From: Cheiracanthium punctorium
Lineage: Eukaryota > Arthropoda > Arachnida > Araneae > Cheiracanthiidae
Reading direction: 5' to 3'
Assembly: GCA_038373885.1 (NCBI GenBank)
Contig: JAWZYV010000091.1
Location: 1,302,001 to 1,366,000 of the forward strand
Length of the DNA stretch: 64,000 nt
The stretch's first letter is position 1, and every line of letters starts with the position of its first letter. The notes beneath the pieces are model-generated. The model saw nothing but the letters and a program-made list of their open reading frames with translations. It ran no database searches and was not told where the DNA came from. The position numbers were made by a program, and so were the translations under genes. This document shows, piece after piece, positions 36,440-47,280 of this stretch.

Positions 36440-36530
36440 AGAACCGGTGTTTGAACCTGGCATCTCCCACCTTCCAAGTTTGAGAGCAGACCCTCTTAGA
36501 CACTGGGGGGACCCTGAGTGTCATAGGCTA
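36440..36530 (-). repeat. tRNA-Leu-like SINE head
   Basis: Read on the minus strand: an A-box-like stretch at 36491-36510, anticodon-like CAA, and B-box GGTTCAAACACC (36446-36457) with a longer variable region, suggesting leucine tRNA ancestry. Acceptor-stem pairing is poor, so it is not a tRNA gene. Three 16-bp tandem units (TCCTAGGCCTATATGG type) lie just upstream at 36291-36338. Confidence 0.55.
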
Positions 36531-37192
36531 CCTTTTATGCATATATCACAAATAGTTCTTTTACAGGGACACTCATAAGAATTACATTACGCTCTTTGTG
36601 TATCTCTGTAAGTACTGAACCGATTCCAACACTTTTTTCACTGATAGTAAGCTACACTATTCTTGAGTATTATAGGCTAAAATTAATGCATGTAGCGCAA
36701 ATAGTTCCTTTACAGGAACACTCAAAATAATTCTAATACATTACGCTCTATGGGTATCTCTGTAACTATAGAACCGATTCTAAAACTTTTTCGCTAATAG
36801 AAAGCTGCACTATTCCTGATGAACATAGGCTAAAATTCATGCATATAGCATAAATATTTCTTTTACAAGAACACTCAAAACAGTTCGCAAATACTGTCGT
36901 AACTGTCTCTATTCGCCAAATGCCTGAAAATCTAAATTTAGTAATTTTACATACTCTGTTATTTTAAATGAAGTATACTACTATGCATTATACTTCATTT
37001 AAAATAAGTAAAAAGCAAATAATATTTAAATGCAGTTTCGTTAGTCGCAAACATATTTGTTATTCACACATGCTTCGTTTCTCTCGGGACCTAATTCTAA
37101 AGCCCACGCGGACGAAGTCGCGGGTAGCCGCTAGTTGACTTATAAATCAAGCTTGCTGCAAGTTTGATGCAAGTTTGCTGTGCAGTCTGGGC

Positions 37193-37790
37193 TTAGATCC
37201 TCTATGTTCCAGGGTTCGTCTGGAATGAATTTCTAAATTAAAACCTGACTGATCAGCATTAAAAATTTGATGGTCTTTTAACAACGAATCTTTTATAAAA
37301 ACATTTACATCATTTACGAACGCCTGCGCTGATTTTTCGATGATTTAATTTGGCCGAGAGTTTTTCTGCAAAACAAATTTTGTAACTTTCCTGCTCACAA
37401 TCTGATACTTTTTTTAAAAATCTGTACAACCATCTTTTAGATGCGCGGAATTTCAGTCCTAATTCCAACGCTTTTTCTGAAGCTCAAGTTTGTAAATCAC
37501 AATCACGTACATTTTTCTGTAATTTTCTTGCGTTTTGGAACTGTTGAAGCGTATATTTTTTAATTTGATTAAGTTTATATTTATTATCGCCATTCTTCTG
37601 AACTTGCTTTTATACTGATATAACTGTCTTTTATTTGTAACAAATTTAAAATAATTTTGAACACTCTGCAAACGTCTGGATTTTGCCATTTTTGTATCCC
37701 ACCAGTATTTTACTGCAGCCTCCTTATCTTTCCAAGAAATAAATTGCTTATTTTGCATATCCTCACCGGTAGTAAAGTCGCTGCTTTCGT
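37193..37790 (-). pseudogene. DDE transposase N-terminal half (pogo/jerky-like)
   Basis: On the minus strand, the translation opens with KDKEAAVKYWW and RRLQSVQNYFKFV, a helix-turn-helix DNA-binding region. It continues in shifted frames through IVSRKVTKFV and FVNDVNVFIKD to the catalytic-core entry motif NADQSGF, then LEIHSRRTLEHRGSK, where it stops at the end of the CCCAGACAG repeat (37191). The order fits CENP-B/pogo-type DDE_1 transposases, in which the first catalytic aspartate lies in this NADQSGF block. There are several frameshifts and a stop, so it is inactive. The expected continuation is on the opposite strand at 40720. Exact family naming is by memory of related transposases and could be off. 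Confidence 0.7.
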
Positions 37791-37799
37791 CCTCTTAAC

Positions 37800-38385
37800 T
37801 AGAAAATATAGGATCTTCAGGGGTATCGAGTAATAAGCATTGCTCATTTGCTACTAAATCTGTTGCATTTACTTTCTGTTAATTTTGCAAACTTTCGACA
37901 ATTTTATTTTTCAGACTTATTTCTTTGTCTGTGTGCGTATGTCATATTTTTCGAAGAAAATTCCTAGTAAAGCATAAGAACAACATTAAATATATTTATT
38001 GTTTGCGCCATAGTATCATCAGGTGGATAAAAAGAATAGAATTTTTAGAATTAAAATAAATGCCTCTCTTATACGTTAACTGAATTTGTAGCTTGCAGTG
38101 TGTTAACACAAATAAAAGGAAATTACTTTCTGCTGTGACTTTCAGAATTAATATAAAAAGGTTAGAAAACTTCAGTTTAACTAATAGAAAACAAGATTAA
38201 GCTACTTAAAACTCCTGTACGTTGAAATATAACGCGGTATAGCAAACACTGTACTGTTATAAATGCTTCGAGTACGTACTCCCGTGAGCGTTTCAACTTT
38301 TCGACCATTTAGCTCTGTCACCAAATACTAGCCAAAGGGTTACAATTGGCGCGATTTTAACTCCTTTTGAACCTTTAATTTCTCA
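37800..38385. other. Unassigned stretch, possibly mariner 5' flank
   Basis: AT-rich with no gene. From about 38385 it becomes similar to 44083-44201 and so belongs to the mariner copy. Confidence 0.35.
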
Positions 38386-39490
38386 AATTCTATAAGGAGT
38401 GAGCAGCTAATTTTCACACAGTATGTTCCTTTTAGTGTGTACATGTGATTGTGTAAAATTCGTTCCATTTGGTGAGTCAGCTTCGGGGAGGTTTCCTTGT
38501 AAGGGTATCCTCCGATGCTATCCATACAAAATCCAGCGTCATCATGAACTACTACCCGGCGATTTTGTGAAGAGGAGAGCATTTGCGGTGTGGGCGTTTC
38601 AAAAGATGGCGGAAGATGACGATTGGTTGTCTAACGTGTTGTGGACCGACGAAGCCCATTTCACACTCCGAGGGTCTGTTAATTCCCACAACTGCAGAAT
38701 TTGGGTATCGAAAATACTAGAACTATCGTGCAAACTCCATGCTCGACGAGAAAGTCAAGGTGTGATGTGGATTTACCACATCTACCGTTATCGGGCCCTT
38801 TTTCTTCGAGGAAATACGTGATTCTTGTTTTGTAACTGTTAGACTGACGGATGAAAGGTACGCCGATATGTTACAGAATCACATCATCGCTACCCTGCCT
38901 GATAAACACCTGCTGGAACATACGATTTTTATTCAGGATGGTGCTCCACCCTCCCATATCGCTAGACGTGTAAAAAATCGCTTGCGCATGTCGTTTGGTG
39001 ATGATCGCATACTGAGCCGCCACTTTCGTTATGCTTGGCCTCCCAGGTACCCACTCCATGTGACTATTGGCTCTGGGGTTACCTGTAGTCCCAAGTCTAC
39101 CGATATCGACCGACTTCAATGGGGATGCTAAAAGACAACATCCGACGCCAGTGTCTCATCATAACTACAGATATGCTGTACTGTACAGTGCTGTTCACAA
39201 TTCTGCCCCTCGATTACAGATATTGTTGAAGAATGACGGTCGACATGTTGTTGAGTATTTGTTCTGAAGAACATTATCTTTGGTTTATCATAATTTATGT
39301 TATTTATTATTTTTCTTATCACATGAAGTGCCATCTGTCGGCCATTTTTTTAACTTTTTCTTTTTTGAGGTTGCAATAAAATCCCATGTAATTTCAAGCA
39401 TGTGTGTCAATTTTTAGTTCTATACCTACATTATTCCATGAACTATTAATTTTTCAAATGTATACTCATATTCTGATCACACTATATATT
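38385..39490 (+). mobile_element. Tc1/mariner-type element, copy 1 (decayed)
   Basis: The left edge (GCAGCTAATTTT..., CTTCGGGGAGGTTTCCTTGT) and the right region (TTTTTGAGGTTGCAATAAAA to AATTTTTCAAATGTATAC) both recur in copy 2 (44083-44715 plus 50749-50811). The transposase remnant is listed separately. I could not define exact inverted termini. Confidence 0.65.
38500..39268 (+). pseudogene. Tc1/mariner DDE_3 transposase remnant
   Basis: The first frame contains WLSNVLWTDEAHFTLRG, the block with the first catalytic aspartate (TDEA). A downstream frame has FIQDGAPPSHIARRV with the second aspartate (QDGAPP), then FGDDRILSRHFRYAWPPRYP, the stretch before the third catalytic residue. The later part is split over other frames, ending near a VEYLF-like tail at 39267. 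The N-terminal DNA-binding region is absent. Frameshifts and stops make it non-functional. Family assignment rests on these conserved blocks of DDE_3 transposases. Confidence 0.8.
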
Positions 39491-39494
39491 TGTA

Positions 39495-40380
39495 TTAACT
39501 GTCAACAAGATAATGTACAGAAGAAAAAATAATTATAATATTAATCATCTTGCTTACAAACAGTCCTGCCCGGTTTTTCGTTTAAATTTCAATAAACAAA
39601 GGGAATCAAAAAAGGGTTATTAGATTTTTAAAAAATGTCACTTTAATAATTCCTTTTTTATTCTAAATTTAACAATATATACGTTACTTTATATAAATTG
39701 AACTGTATATTTCATTTCATTTCAGTTGAAGTACAGTACTTGTTACATGCGTTTCATTTTATGTATACTGACTGCATCGGTTTAGCTCTTTTATGATGTA
39801 ACTTTCTTTTTACATCATTTTTTTCGCCCAAAATTTGTTATTCCTCAACAAAAATTCATTACATGTAATATAGGATCAACTGTTATTTTATTGAAATATA
39901 TATATTGTTTTTTCAGAAATTGTAAAAAAATTAACAGTGTACAGCTACGGGGGGGGGGGAACAAAAAAAAACCCGCCCCTTGCTCTTTATTTGGCCGTCG
40001 TTCATCGTACCCCAAAGTTATACATACCATTCGTTTACAAAATACGTATACTTTAATTTATCATTATTTTATTTTGCGTAAGAGGCCATCTTCATATTTA
40101 ATTCTGCATCAAGTTCGTTTTTTTCAAAGACAACACTTTATTTTTACTTTATTGAACCAAAAAAAAAAAAACCTTCAAATTAGCCTGAATATAAATTTTC
40201 TCCAATTTTATCGATAATTTCCGGAGATATTGCGAGTTCTTTCGTGAGCGATTTTAATGGGTTTACTGCAAGAAAAGCACTATACTTAGATTCCGAACTT
40301 TTCGCTTTTCATTCATTTCGTTCACGATAGTTAAAAGAAATAAATTTTATTTACAAGGAAAATACTGTTTCTAGTCTTAA
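39495..40380. other. Gene-free AT-rich stretch
   Basis: No gene is supported. A G-run lies at about 39950. A 108-codon frame at 39891-40217 is low-complexity and incidental. Confidence 0.4.
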
Positions 40381-40384
40381 AGTT

Positions 40385-40719
40385 TTTTGTATTGAGAATA
40401 TGAGGGGTAGAAATAAGAATATTTAGACAGTGTTCCAAATGTCCCGTGACAAGATTGTATTTTATTTTGAAGAATTTCCATATTTGGAAATATAGAATCT
40501 TTTTTTTTTTTAATTCTATGGTCAAGTACATTTATGACTGATTTATTTCTTATGAGGATGTGGCTTTCCAAATCAAGCAGTAATCAAGTTGTATTCAAGC
40601 TTGACAGCTCAAATGACTTCTCCAAGCTTGCTGCAAGCTTAAAATGAATTGAACTGTCAAGCTTGTATTAATACGTCAAAGAAATGTCAAGCTTGATTTA
40701 AGCTTATGTGCTGTCTGGG
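40385..40719 (-). mobile_element. CCCAGACAG repeat, partial copy C
   Basis: Read on the minus strand it begins CCCAGACAGCACATAAGCTT and follows the left end of copies A and B for about 150 bp. It also contains the internal patch TCCAAATATGGAAATTC seen at about 34578. No second terminus is seen, so the copy is truncated. Its end at 40719 directly abuts the C-terminal half of the DDE transposase. Confidence 0.75.
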
Positions 40720-41512
40720 AGCAAGTTGAAAGTGAGATTCAATCACAAAATGAAATGACACATTCCTACACAATAATGCCGATTATAAGTAAAAGTGGTA
40801 GATTGTTATTACCATTACTTATAGTACATCCCGAAAAAACTGGGGAAATTCGGTATAAATGCCAAGAATAAAATGTTTCAATCAAGTAACATTTATACCA
40901 TGGCTTCTAAATCTGGAAAGATGGGTAAAAAAGAATTCGCCGAATGGTTTTCTGAAGTATATTTAAAAGAAACACCTGACGAAACACTTCTTCTTCTCGA
41001 TTCATGGGGAACGCATAAGAATTCAGAATTAATCGAAGCAATTACTCTTCCAGATAAAAACGTGCGTATACTTTATATGCCACCAAATACTACCCCTTTT
41101 AGCCAACCTTTAGATAGATACGGCTTCCGCGTATGGAAAATTTATGTGCGCAAGTTTTCTGACATAGTATTAATGAAACAAATTCAAGTAAATTTATTTA
41201 CGCGTGATAACATTTTTAAATTGCAAGCTATAATACATAATCAATTAAGTTCACCCCGTTATAGAAATATGTGGAAATATTCGTAGTATGCTTGTTCCTA
41301 CACTCACTTGCATCCAGGACATTTTGACGATCCAGTACAGTTTGCTTTTCGTACAAAAGGGCCAGCAACTTGCGCTTCACCTAATTGCAGTTCTACTGAT
41401 CCATTTGCTGTTTGTAGTTGGTGCAAAGCATATATTTGTTTTGTACATTTTTTCATCATCCCCCATTTGTGTTATGTATATATCATATAAATTTGTGTTA
41501 TTCATACATTAA
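40720..41512 (+). pseudogene. DDE transposase C-terminal half (pogo/jerky-like)
   Basis: The translation begins just after the repeat end with VESEIQSQNEMTHSYTI and SKSGRLLLPLLIV, changes frame at about 40865, then reads MASKSGKMGKKEFAEWF, LLLLDSWGTH (second catalytic aspartate) and LYMPPNTTPFSQPLD, which contains the block preceding the third acidic residue. An in-frame TAG at 41284 separates a cysteine- and histidine-rich tail with CSWCK and HFF, a likely zinc-binding end typical of some members. It matches the missing part of the fragment at 37193-37790. It is inactive through the frameshift and stop. Confidence 0.75.
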
Positions 41513-41514
41513 AA

Positions 41515-42075
41515 AAACAATAATTCGTATGACAATTTTTGTAAAATGTCACAATTCTACTTCCTTAAAAAAATAATTTATATCACATTTTATTCTTGCG
41601 ATTTTTCGTTTTTATAATCATGCATTTAATAATGTATTTCTTTCAGGGCCAAGTCAAACGGGAGGAGGTGAGTATAGGGTGAACATCCTCCCCTCCCCCC
41701 CCCCAAAAAAATTACTGTACAAATTTTTTTAAATTATGTTTTAATACCATTGTTTATCTCAACTCTTATTTCGCTAAAAAGCTAAGTTTCTTCTAAAAAG
41801 CTACGTTTAACCTCTTATGCATGCATAGAATTTATGTTTCAAAAATGTTTCGCTCCAACCCCCTCCACCCCCCCCCCCCAAAACGGAACTAGTTATGAGC
41901 TTGATTTTTTCCCCACCATATGTTCTGCGGGATATCCAGTGAATGGTTGTTATAGATGAATTCTGACAGTGCTTATTTAAAATGCTTATTAAATAACCAT
42001 CTTTTTGTAAAAAATTTATAAAAGAAAATAGAAAGCGTCAAGTGGCGATAAAGGCTCTATTCTGTCAGCTCATAC
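41515..42075. other. Unassigned stretch with C-runs
   Basis: Two C11 runs near 41694 and 41869, preceded by CAGGGCCAAGTCAAACGGG at 41646, suggest hAT MITE fragments. Paired termini or target duplications were not found. Confidence 0.35.
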
Positions 42076-42080
42076 TCGTT

Positions 42081-44058
42081 TTTACTTCCTTGTACGTAGT
42101 ATAAGGAAGTAATGTGATCCCGAAAAATTTTGGGGTCCAAATTTCGACAAAAAAACCGATTTTGACTACCTCCAAATTTAATTTTAAAATTTTTTTCGAT
42201 GCATCCTATTGTAGGCTAGCATGCACGATCATATTAACGCGTCTGCAACTCATTTTGACCAGCGGCGAGTCTGCTGTGGCCAGTTTTTCCATGCCGTCTG
42301 TACGTACGTACGTATGTATGTAACTGGCATATCTCAAAAACTATTGGTCGTAGAATGTTGAGATTTGATACTTAGGATTGTTCTATGATCTAGTTGTGCA
42401 CCTCCCCTTTTGGTGGCAATCGAATGGATAGTTTATGTACAGGACCGCCCAAAAGATTCGAAATACATTACGCTCTATGGGCCGAAATTCATTAAACTCG
42501 CCTAACTCAAAAGCTATTAGGCGTAGAATGTCGAAACTTCATATTTTGGATAGTTGTAACATCTAGTTGTGCACCTCTCCTTTTGGTTCCATTCGACTGG
42601 ATAGTTTATCTACAGGACTGCCCAAAACATTCGAAATACATTACGCTCAATGGGCCGAAACTCATTAAACTCGCATATCTCAAAAACTATTAGGCGTAGA
42701 ATGTTGGAACTTTATATTTAGGATTGCTGTAACATCTAGTTGTGCACCTCCCCTTTCGATTCCATTCGACTGGATAGTTTATCTACAGAACCGCCCAAAA
42801 GATTCGAAATACATTACGCTCTATGGGCCGAAATTCATCAAAGCGTTTTTTAGAGGTATTGGGCTATTTCAAACGACTCAGAAGTGATGTATGCTGTAAA
42901 GAGTTAGAAAATGAATTTCTCCATTAAAAAAAGTGTCTTTATCATTTGTAGTTCTGCTACAGGAACACTCAAAAGATTTCCAATACATTACGGTCAATGG
43001 CAATTTTAGGGGCATTCATCCATTTCAAGCACAATACCGTCCTACCACATAAGTTAGGTAATGGTCCGACCACGGTCACGTGCCTCCCTCAAGAACTATG
43101 CCAAAAGTCACCAAGCTTGGCGACTTTTGGTGTACGTGTGTGCATATTTAACTCTCAAATCTCAAAAACTATTATGAAATTTCATATATAAGAATGTTGT
43201 AACATCTAGTTGTGTATCTCGATTTTTGGTTCCAATCTACTGGAGAGTTTATATACAGGACCACCGAAAAGAATTTTAGTACTTTAATGTCTATGGACAT
43301 CTTCAATATAATACAACTGTAGACAGTCATTGTTTGGTACATGCCCAAAAACTCGCCGTCTGTCCTCGACCTTGGCGAGTTTTGGCGAAATATCGCCAAA
43401 TTTGGCGATAGTCAGTCATTTGGTCCATGCCCAAAGTATCGCCATTTGTCATCGTTCTTGGCGAGTTTTGGCGAAATATCGCCAAATTTGGCGATAATCT
43501 GTCATTGTTTGGTTCATGCTTAAAATCTCGCCAAATTTCGTCGACATTGACGAGTTTCGCCGAAATATTGCCAAATTTGGCGCCAAAAATTATTTCGTAT
43601 TTTGTATAACACTAAAACTTTAACCCGTAGATTTTTGAACTTTTGTATTTAGAACTATTGTAATATCTAACTGTTTTCCATATCTTTTTTGACAGCAATC
43701 GACTGAGAATTTATTTACAGGGTGAGCCAAATGACTTTAAATACATTGAGGTGTATGGATGCATTCAATTCATTGAAAGTCTGTGGTCAATGACTACTTT
43801 GGCTATCCCCAAAATCTCGCAGACTATCTCAAGTTTGTCGGCTTTTGGTGAAATATCGCCAAATAAAGTGTCAGAAGGAAATATTTCAAATTGAACTCGG
43901 CTTGGCGATATCGAAATATTTGTCTAGAAATCGCTAAACCTTACTATTATTGATATTTTATATCTTTCAAACAAATAAGTTTAGAGGAAGTGCGTCGAAA
44001 ATATTTTTGATCTAATGGACGTGCAAGGAAGTCATGTGTTGGACACATCAGATTTTTT
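42081..44058 (+). mobile_element. HINE/DINE-like repeat family, copy 2
   Basis: Nearly full-length match to copy 1 (7341-9323) with the same ends. It has three 173-bp units (starts 42430, 42603, 42776) and three ~87-bp GGCGA units from about 43340. It is flanked by T-rich sequence. It encodes no protein. Confidence 0.8.
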
Positions 44059-44082
44059 ATTAATTAATTTTAGCTTTAATTT

Positions 44083-44715
44083 GAGGAGATAGCAGCTAAT
44101 TTTTACACATTAGGTTTCTTTTAGTATGTACTTATGACTGCATTAAATTCGTTACATTTGGTGAGTGAGCTTCGGGGAGGTTTCCTTGTTAGTGCTACCC
44201 AAACAGTAGTCTATGGAATGCCAGTGCTACGTGCGACTTCACGAACCCTGACTTCCCCATGCGGAGACGAACCCGCTACTATCTCCATTTATCCCTGAAC
44301 TGTCTGAGTGGCATTAGCATTTGAGCTCGGTCGGCCTCATGTGGGTATACAACCCATGGTTTCGAACTTCGAAATCATTCTCTTCACAGCTGAACCTGCC
44401 ACAGGACCTTTACCCGTTCGAATATCCTTCCTATGACGATAGGATCATAAAGCTGCAGTAGCAGATTCCTCATTCTGATAGTACAGCTACACTAGCAGTG
44501 CCTTTTCTGGTAAGGTCGACATGTTGCGATTGCTGGTACATCTATTTCCCTCTCGTAATACAGCACCTTTTATATAAGACTCTGATGCAGCGACATTTGA
44601 TGTTTTGTTGTCCAGAGCCATATTTTGGCCATTTTTTTAACTTTTCTTTTTTGAGGTTACAATAAAACACCATGTCACTCCAAGCATGTTTGCGAACTTT
44701 TAACTTCTCTACCTA
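44083..44715. mobile_element. Tc1/mariner element, copy 2, left part
   Basis: The left flank (GCAGCTAATTTTTACAC to GGGGAGGTTTCCTTGT) and right flank (TTTTGAGGTTACAATAAAA) match copy 1. The element is cut at TA (44714-44715) by the 6-kb element; its remaining 3' end resumes at 50749 with CATTATTCCGTGAATTATT. Confidence 0.7.
44195..44495 (-). pseudogene. Tc1/mariner transposase N-terminal (HTH) remnant
   Basis: The minus-strand translation reads RKDIRTGKGPVAGSAVKRMI, SKFETMGCIPT, then EIVAGSSPHGEVRVREVARS and TGIP with a stop before TTV. This is the paired helix-turn-helix region that precedes DDE_3 catalytic domains. At least four in-frame stops are present. It is on the opposite strand from the catalytic remnant of copy 1 although the flanks of the two copies are collinear, see findings. 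Confidence 0.7.
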
Positions 44716-45069
44716 CCCATCAAACACACACCTGCTGGCGGAGTACCTTGCCAGTGCCTTTCTGCCTTTACGCCCACCACCCGCGCGGCACTGCAAAAAG
44801 TAACTGAATCGTACCAAAAGTGTTCGCCCAAGAAGCACCATGATAGAAGCCCAGGAAGGCAATGGCACTGTGCTGGCGCTACTGCATGTGCCAGTCATTT
44901 ACAATAAAGGCACTAGCCCATTAAGTTTAAAATGCCTAAAATGAAACGGCGGGGTGCCGGTGATTATTAAAAATAAAGGCGCTGGCTTGGTATCTTAACA
45001 GTGACTGTAATATAATGGTACTGTGCCGGCTTAGTGCCTATTTACAGCAATGCTGCCGTAATTAAAATA

Positions 45070-45540
45070 CGAGCCAGTATCGTATCCAGGGGAGGGGTTA
45101 GGGGGCTTATTCATCACCCCCTCCACCCCCCCAAAAAAAGACATTGCTTAAGGGTAGCATTTGGATTTACTGTACGTTTAATTTAGGTAAAATAAGCTTT
45201 TATTAGTCTCTATCCAATCAATTTATATTCAAGCCATTTTTTTAATCAGTCCCCATCTCTTGAAAGAAAAATTGTTACATTAATCCATTGTTGCACTTCA
45301 GCTTTCAAAACAGTCCCACTTTCTCAAATCGTAGAAGATTTTTCTTCACAATTCAGTATTATCGTCGTCATCTGTAAGAATTTCATTTCTTCATTTGATA
45401 AAATCAGCCGCTATGATTTTTCTACCGCAGTGCTCTACACAAATTTCCATGCGTCATCAACATTATAAATTAAGATAGTCCCGGTTAAGCCGCAACCCAG
45501 ATAATCCGATCTCAGTTAATCGAGAAACTACTGTACTTAT
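45070..45540. other. hAT-like start and pogo/Tigger-like end
   Basis: CAGTATCGTATCCAGGGG at 45077 looks like an unpaired hAT terminus. 45470-45535 read in reverse is TACAGTAGTTTCTCGATTAA, a pogo/Tigger-type terminus next to TA. Upstream minus-strand text contains an acidic DDDD stretch reminiscent of Tigger C-termini, but it is too decayed to call a gene. Confidence 0.35.
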
Positions 45541-45796
45541 ATGGCACACATGGGAATAACTGTGGATGAGAGCGATTAAAACGACACAATAAATAAAATA
45601 AAAATCAGCAGCAAAATCCGTTAGTCCATCGTTTGCAAATTATGCTCACACACCATTTGTGAATTCTGTACAGTTTTCATAAACTGCAATTTTCTTACAA
45701 ATACTTGCAATATACTTTTCTTACAATATACATACGTACATATATATTAATCAAATTCTTACAGGAAGTTATAATAAAAAAAGTTGTACTATGGTT

Positions 45797-45816
45797 ACAC
45801 ACACACACACACACAC
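45797..45816. repeat. (AC)n microsatellite
   Basis: Ten AC dinucleotides. Confidence 0.95.
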
Positions 45817-46448
45817 ATAACTTTAGGGTAATATTTTGCTATGTATTGTACAGGTTGTTTAGATCAAATGATTTTTCTTATGTTAGCTATTCTAAATAGA
45901 AATTTCTACATCTATACCTGTTGTGTAACTACATAACTCAAATTTTATGGAGGAAAATACTTTTGTTCACTAAAATACGCTATGAGATTATGTATATTAA
46001 AAACAGTGAAAGTAAAAATTTACCTGTAATAGTATTATCCAAGTAATTTGTAGAATCTATCAATGTTGTATCATACACCAACAGGGTTTCAACATTGAAG
46101 CAATGTTATTCTTATATTGCTCCAAACTACGAAACCAAATTAGTTGTCTTGAACAGCTTAACGTTAACCAAAGCAATTAAACTTTTCGAAAATTGTACAA
46201 CGATGAGAAACCGGAAAAAATGTGTATCCTAAAAAGTGTACTTGATTCGTAATTCATCAATTATAACTCTCTCGTTGTTAAATGTATTCAATGTATGCGA
46301 CCAAAATTAAAGACAAAAAAAAAATAATGTTTGCTAACTGAATACGCTCGAAAATGCTCCAAACTCGCCAATTTTCAAAGCATCTAACTGGAGTGGTCCT
46401 CTCCCCCCCCCCGCACCATATGAACTTCGTGTTTCATATTTTATGTGC

Positions 46449-46449
<1 letters not shown>

Positions 46450-46486
<37 letters not shown>
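46450..46486. repeat. (AT)n microsatellite
   Basis: About 18 uninterrupted AT dinucleotides. Confidence 0.95.
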
Positions 46487-46491
<5 letters not shown>

Positions 46492-46696
46492 GTGATTATT
46501 CAGCTTAAAATTTTCCGTAATAGCTGCTATATTAAATTTTATTATATTAAAATAGTTTGCCTTTTGCTATGAAGCTGTGATTTTCGTTTTTCTCAATTGT
46601 TCTGGAAAGTGAAGTGCTTTTTATTTTATGTTTGTAAGGAATTTGAATATAATTACACACTGTTCATTTAGCCCGAACGTAGCTTATAAAAATTTA

Positions 46697-46869
46697 CAGG
46701 GCCCGATTATGATCAACAGGGGCCCCGGGCATTGATGAATTTGGGGGTCCCCATCTATAAAATTTGTTTTCTTTTTCGTAAAATTTTGACATATAAAAGA
46801 ATATTTCAGAACAACATTTGAAACTGGGAGCCCTGGGCAAAGTTCCGATTTGCCCATGTGATGGATCTG
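46697..46869. mobile_element. hAT-like MITE, TSD AAAATTTA
   Basis: A 173-bp element from CAGGGCCCGATTATGATC to ATGTGATGGATCTG, flanked by AAAATTTA at 46689-46696 and 46870-46877. The duplication is low-complexity and the inverted ends are weak, so confidence is moderate. Confidence 0.5.
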
Positions 46870-46914
46870 AAAATTTATCAAATCTATGTGAATAAAAGAG
46901 TCTGAATATTGGAT

Positions 46915-47062
46915 AATGAATACTGAAGTGTGGAGATCCCGGGTTCGGGTCAATTCGCGGAGCTGTCGATCTATTGTCCGGAGTTTTGGTCGGTTTTCTC
47001 CAGATGTAACGTGAATACCCATTAGAACCCCTTAAAAAGTCCTCCGACTAAGGTCCCAGGAT
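46915..47062 (+). mobile_element. SINE (family shared with 54505-54660)
   Basis: It begins with a B-box-like GATCCCGGGTTCGGGTCAA, then GTTTTCTCCAGATGTAACG and CCCCTTAAAAAGTCCTCC. The other copy at 54505-54660 aligns along the whole length. The A-box half of the tRNA head is missing or diverged. Confidence 0.65.
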
Positions 47063-47185
47063 AGTATTCTCCGCTGCATCTTTTCAATAATGAGAGCGAA
47101 AAGGTTAAGCATGGAAACGCCGTTAAATGCTTATATGCATATAGAATATTATTATAAACTCACTTAAACAAAAATCATATAAACA

Positions 47186-47280
47186 GTATGCACGTTTCGG
47201 ATGGTACAAAAGGTCGACCCTCCTTCACCACGCTCCTGAAAAGGAGGGTGGACCCTTTGTACCACCCGAAACGTGCGTAC
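47186..47280. repeat. Long palindrome, 40-bp arms, 15-bp loop
   Basis: The arms 47186-47225 and 47241-47280 are reverse complements at 36 of 40 positions. They carry CACGTTTCGG and GGTACAAA. The outer ends read GTAT and GTAC, leaving possible TA targets. Confidence 0.9.

Larger units (their letters stand above)
35214..37134 (+). mobile_element. Non-autonomous Helitron, second family, empty site known
   Basis: 5' TCCTATTATAAATGCGAAAG; 3' hairpin CGCGGAC-GAA-GTCGCG followed by GGTAGCCGCTAG and T. It is inserted between A and T of TTCAAGCTTA|TTGACTT. Copy B retains the uninterrupted site at 50120/50121, which fixes both boundaries without a target duplication, as expected of Helitrons. Inside are a MITE (35834-36001), a tRNA-like head and about 3.5 tandem units of ~157 bp (36185-36900). 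No Rep/helicase is encoded. Confidence 0.95.
33799..37191. mobile_element. CCCAGACAG-terminated repeat, copy A, split by a Helitron
   Basis: The ends are CCCAGACAGCACATAAG on the left and GCTGTGCAGTCTGGG on the right. Removing the Helitron at 35214-37134 leaves 1472 bp, close to the 1488 bp of copy B (48691-50178). The terminal regions are packed with CAAGCTT and AAGCTTG words in both orientations. A truncated hAT MITE (33934-34088) and a tRNA-like SINE head (34895-34966) lie inside. No transposase is visible in the repeat. The right end abuts a transposase N-terminal fragment, see 37193-37790. Confidence 0.8.

Noticed and set aside
45350..45470. Tigger transposase C-terminus on minus strand
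   Set aside because: An acidic DDDD stretch and scattered similarity are not enough to call a gene; stops are frequent.
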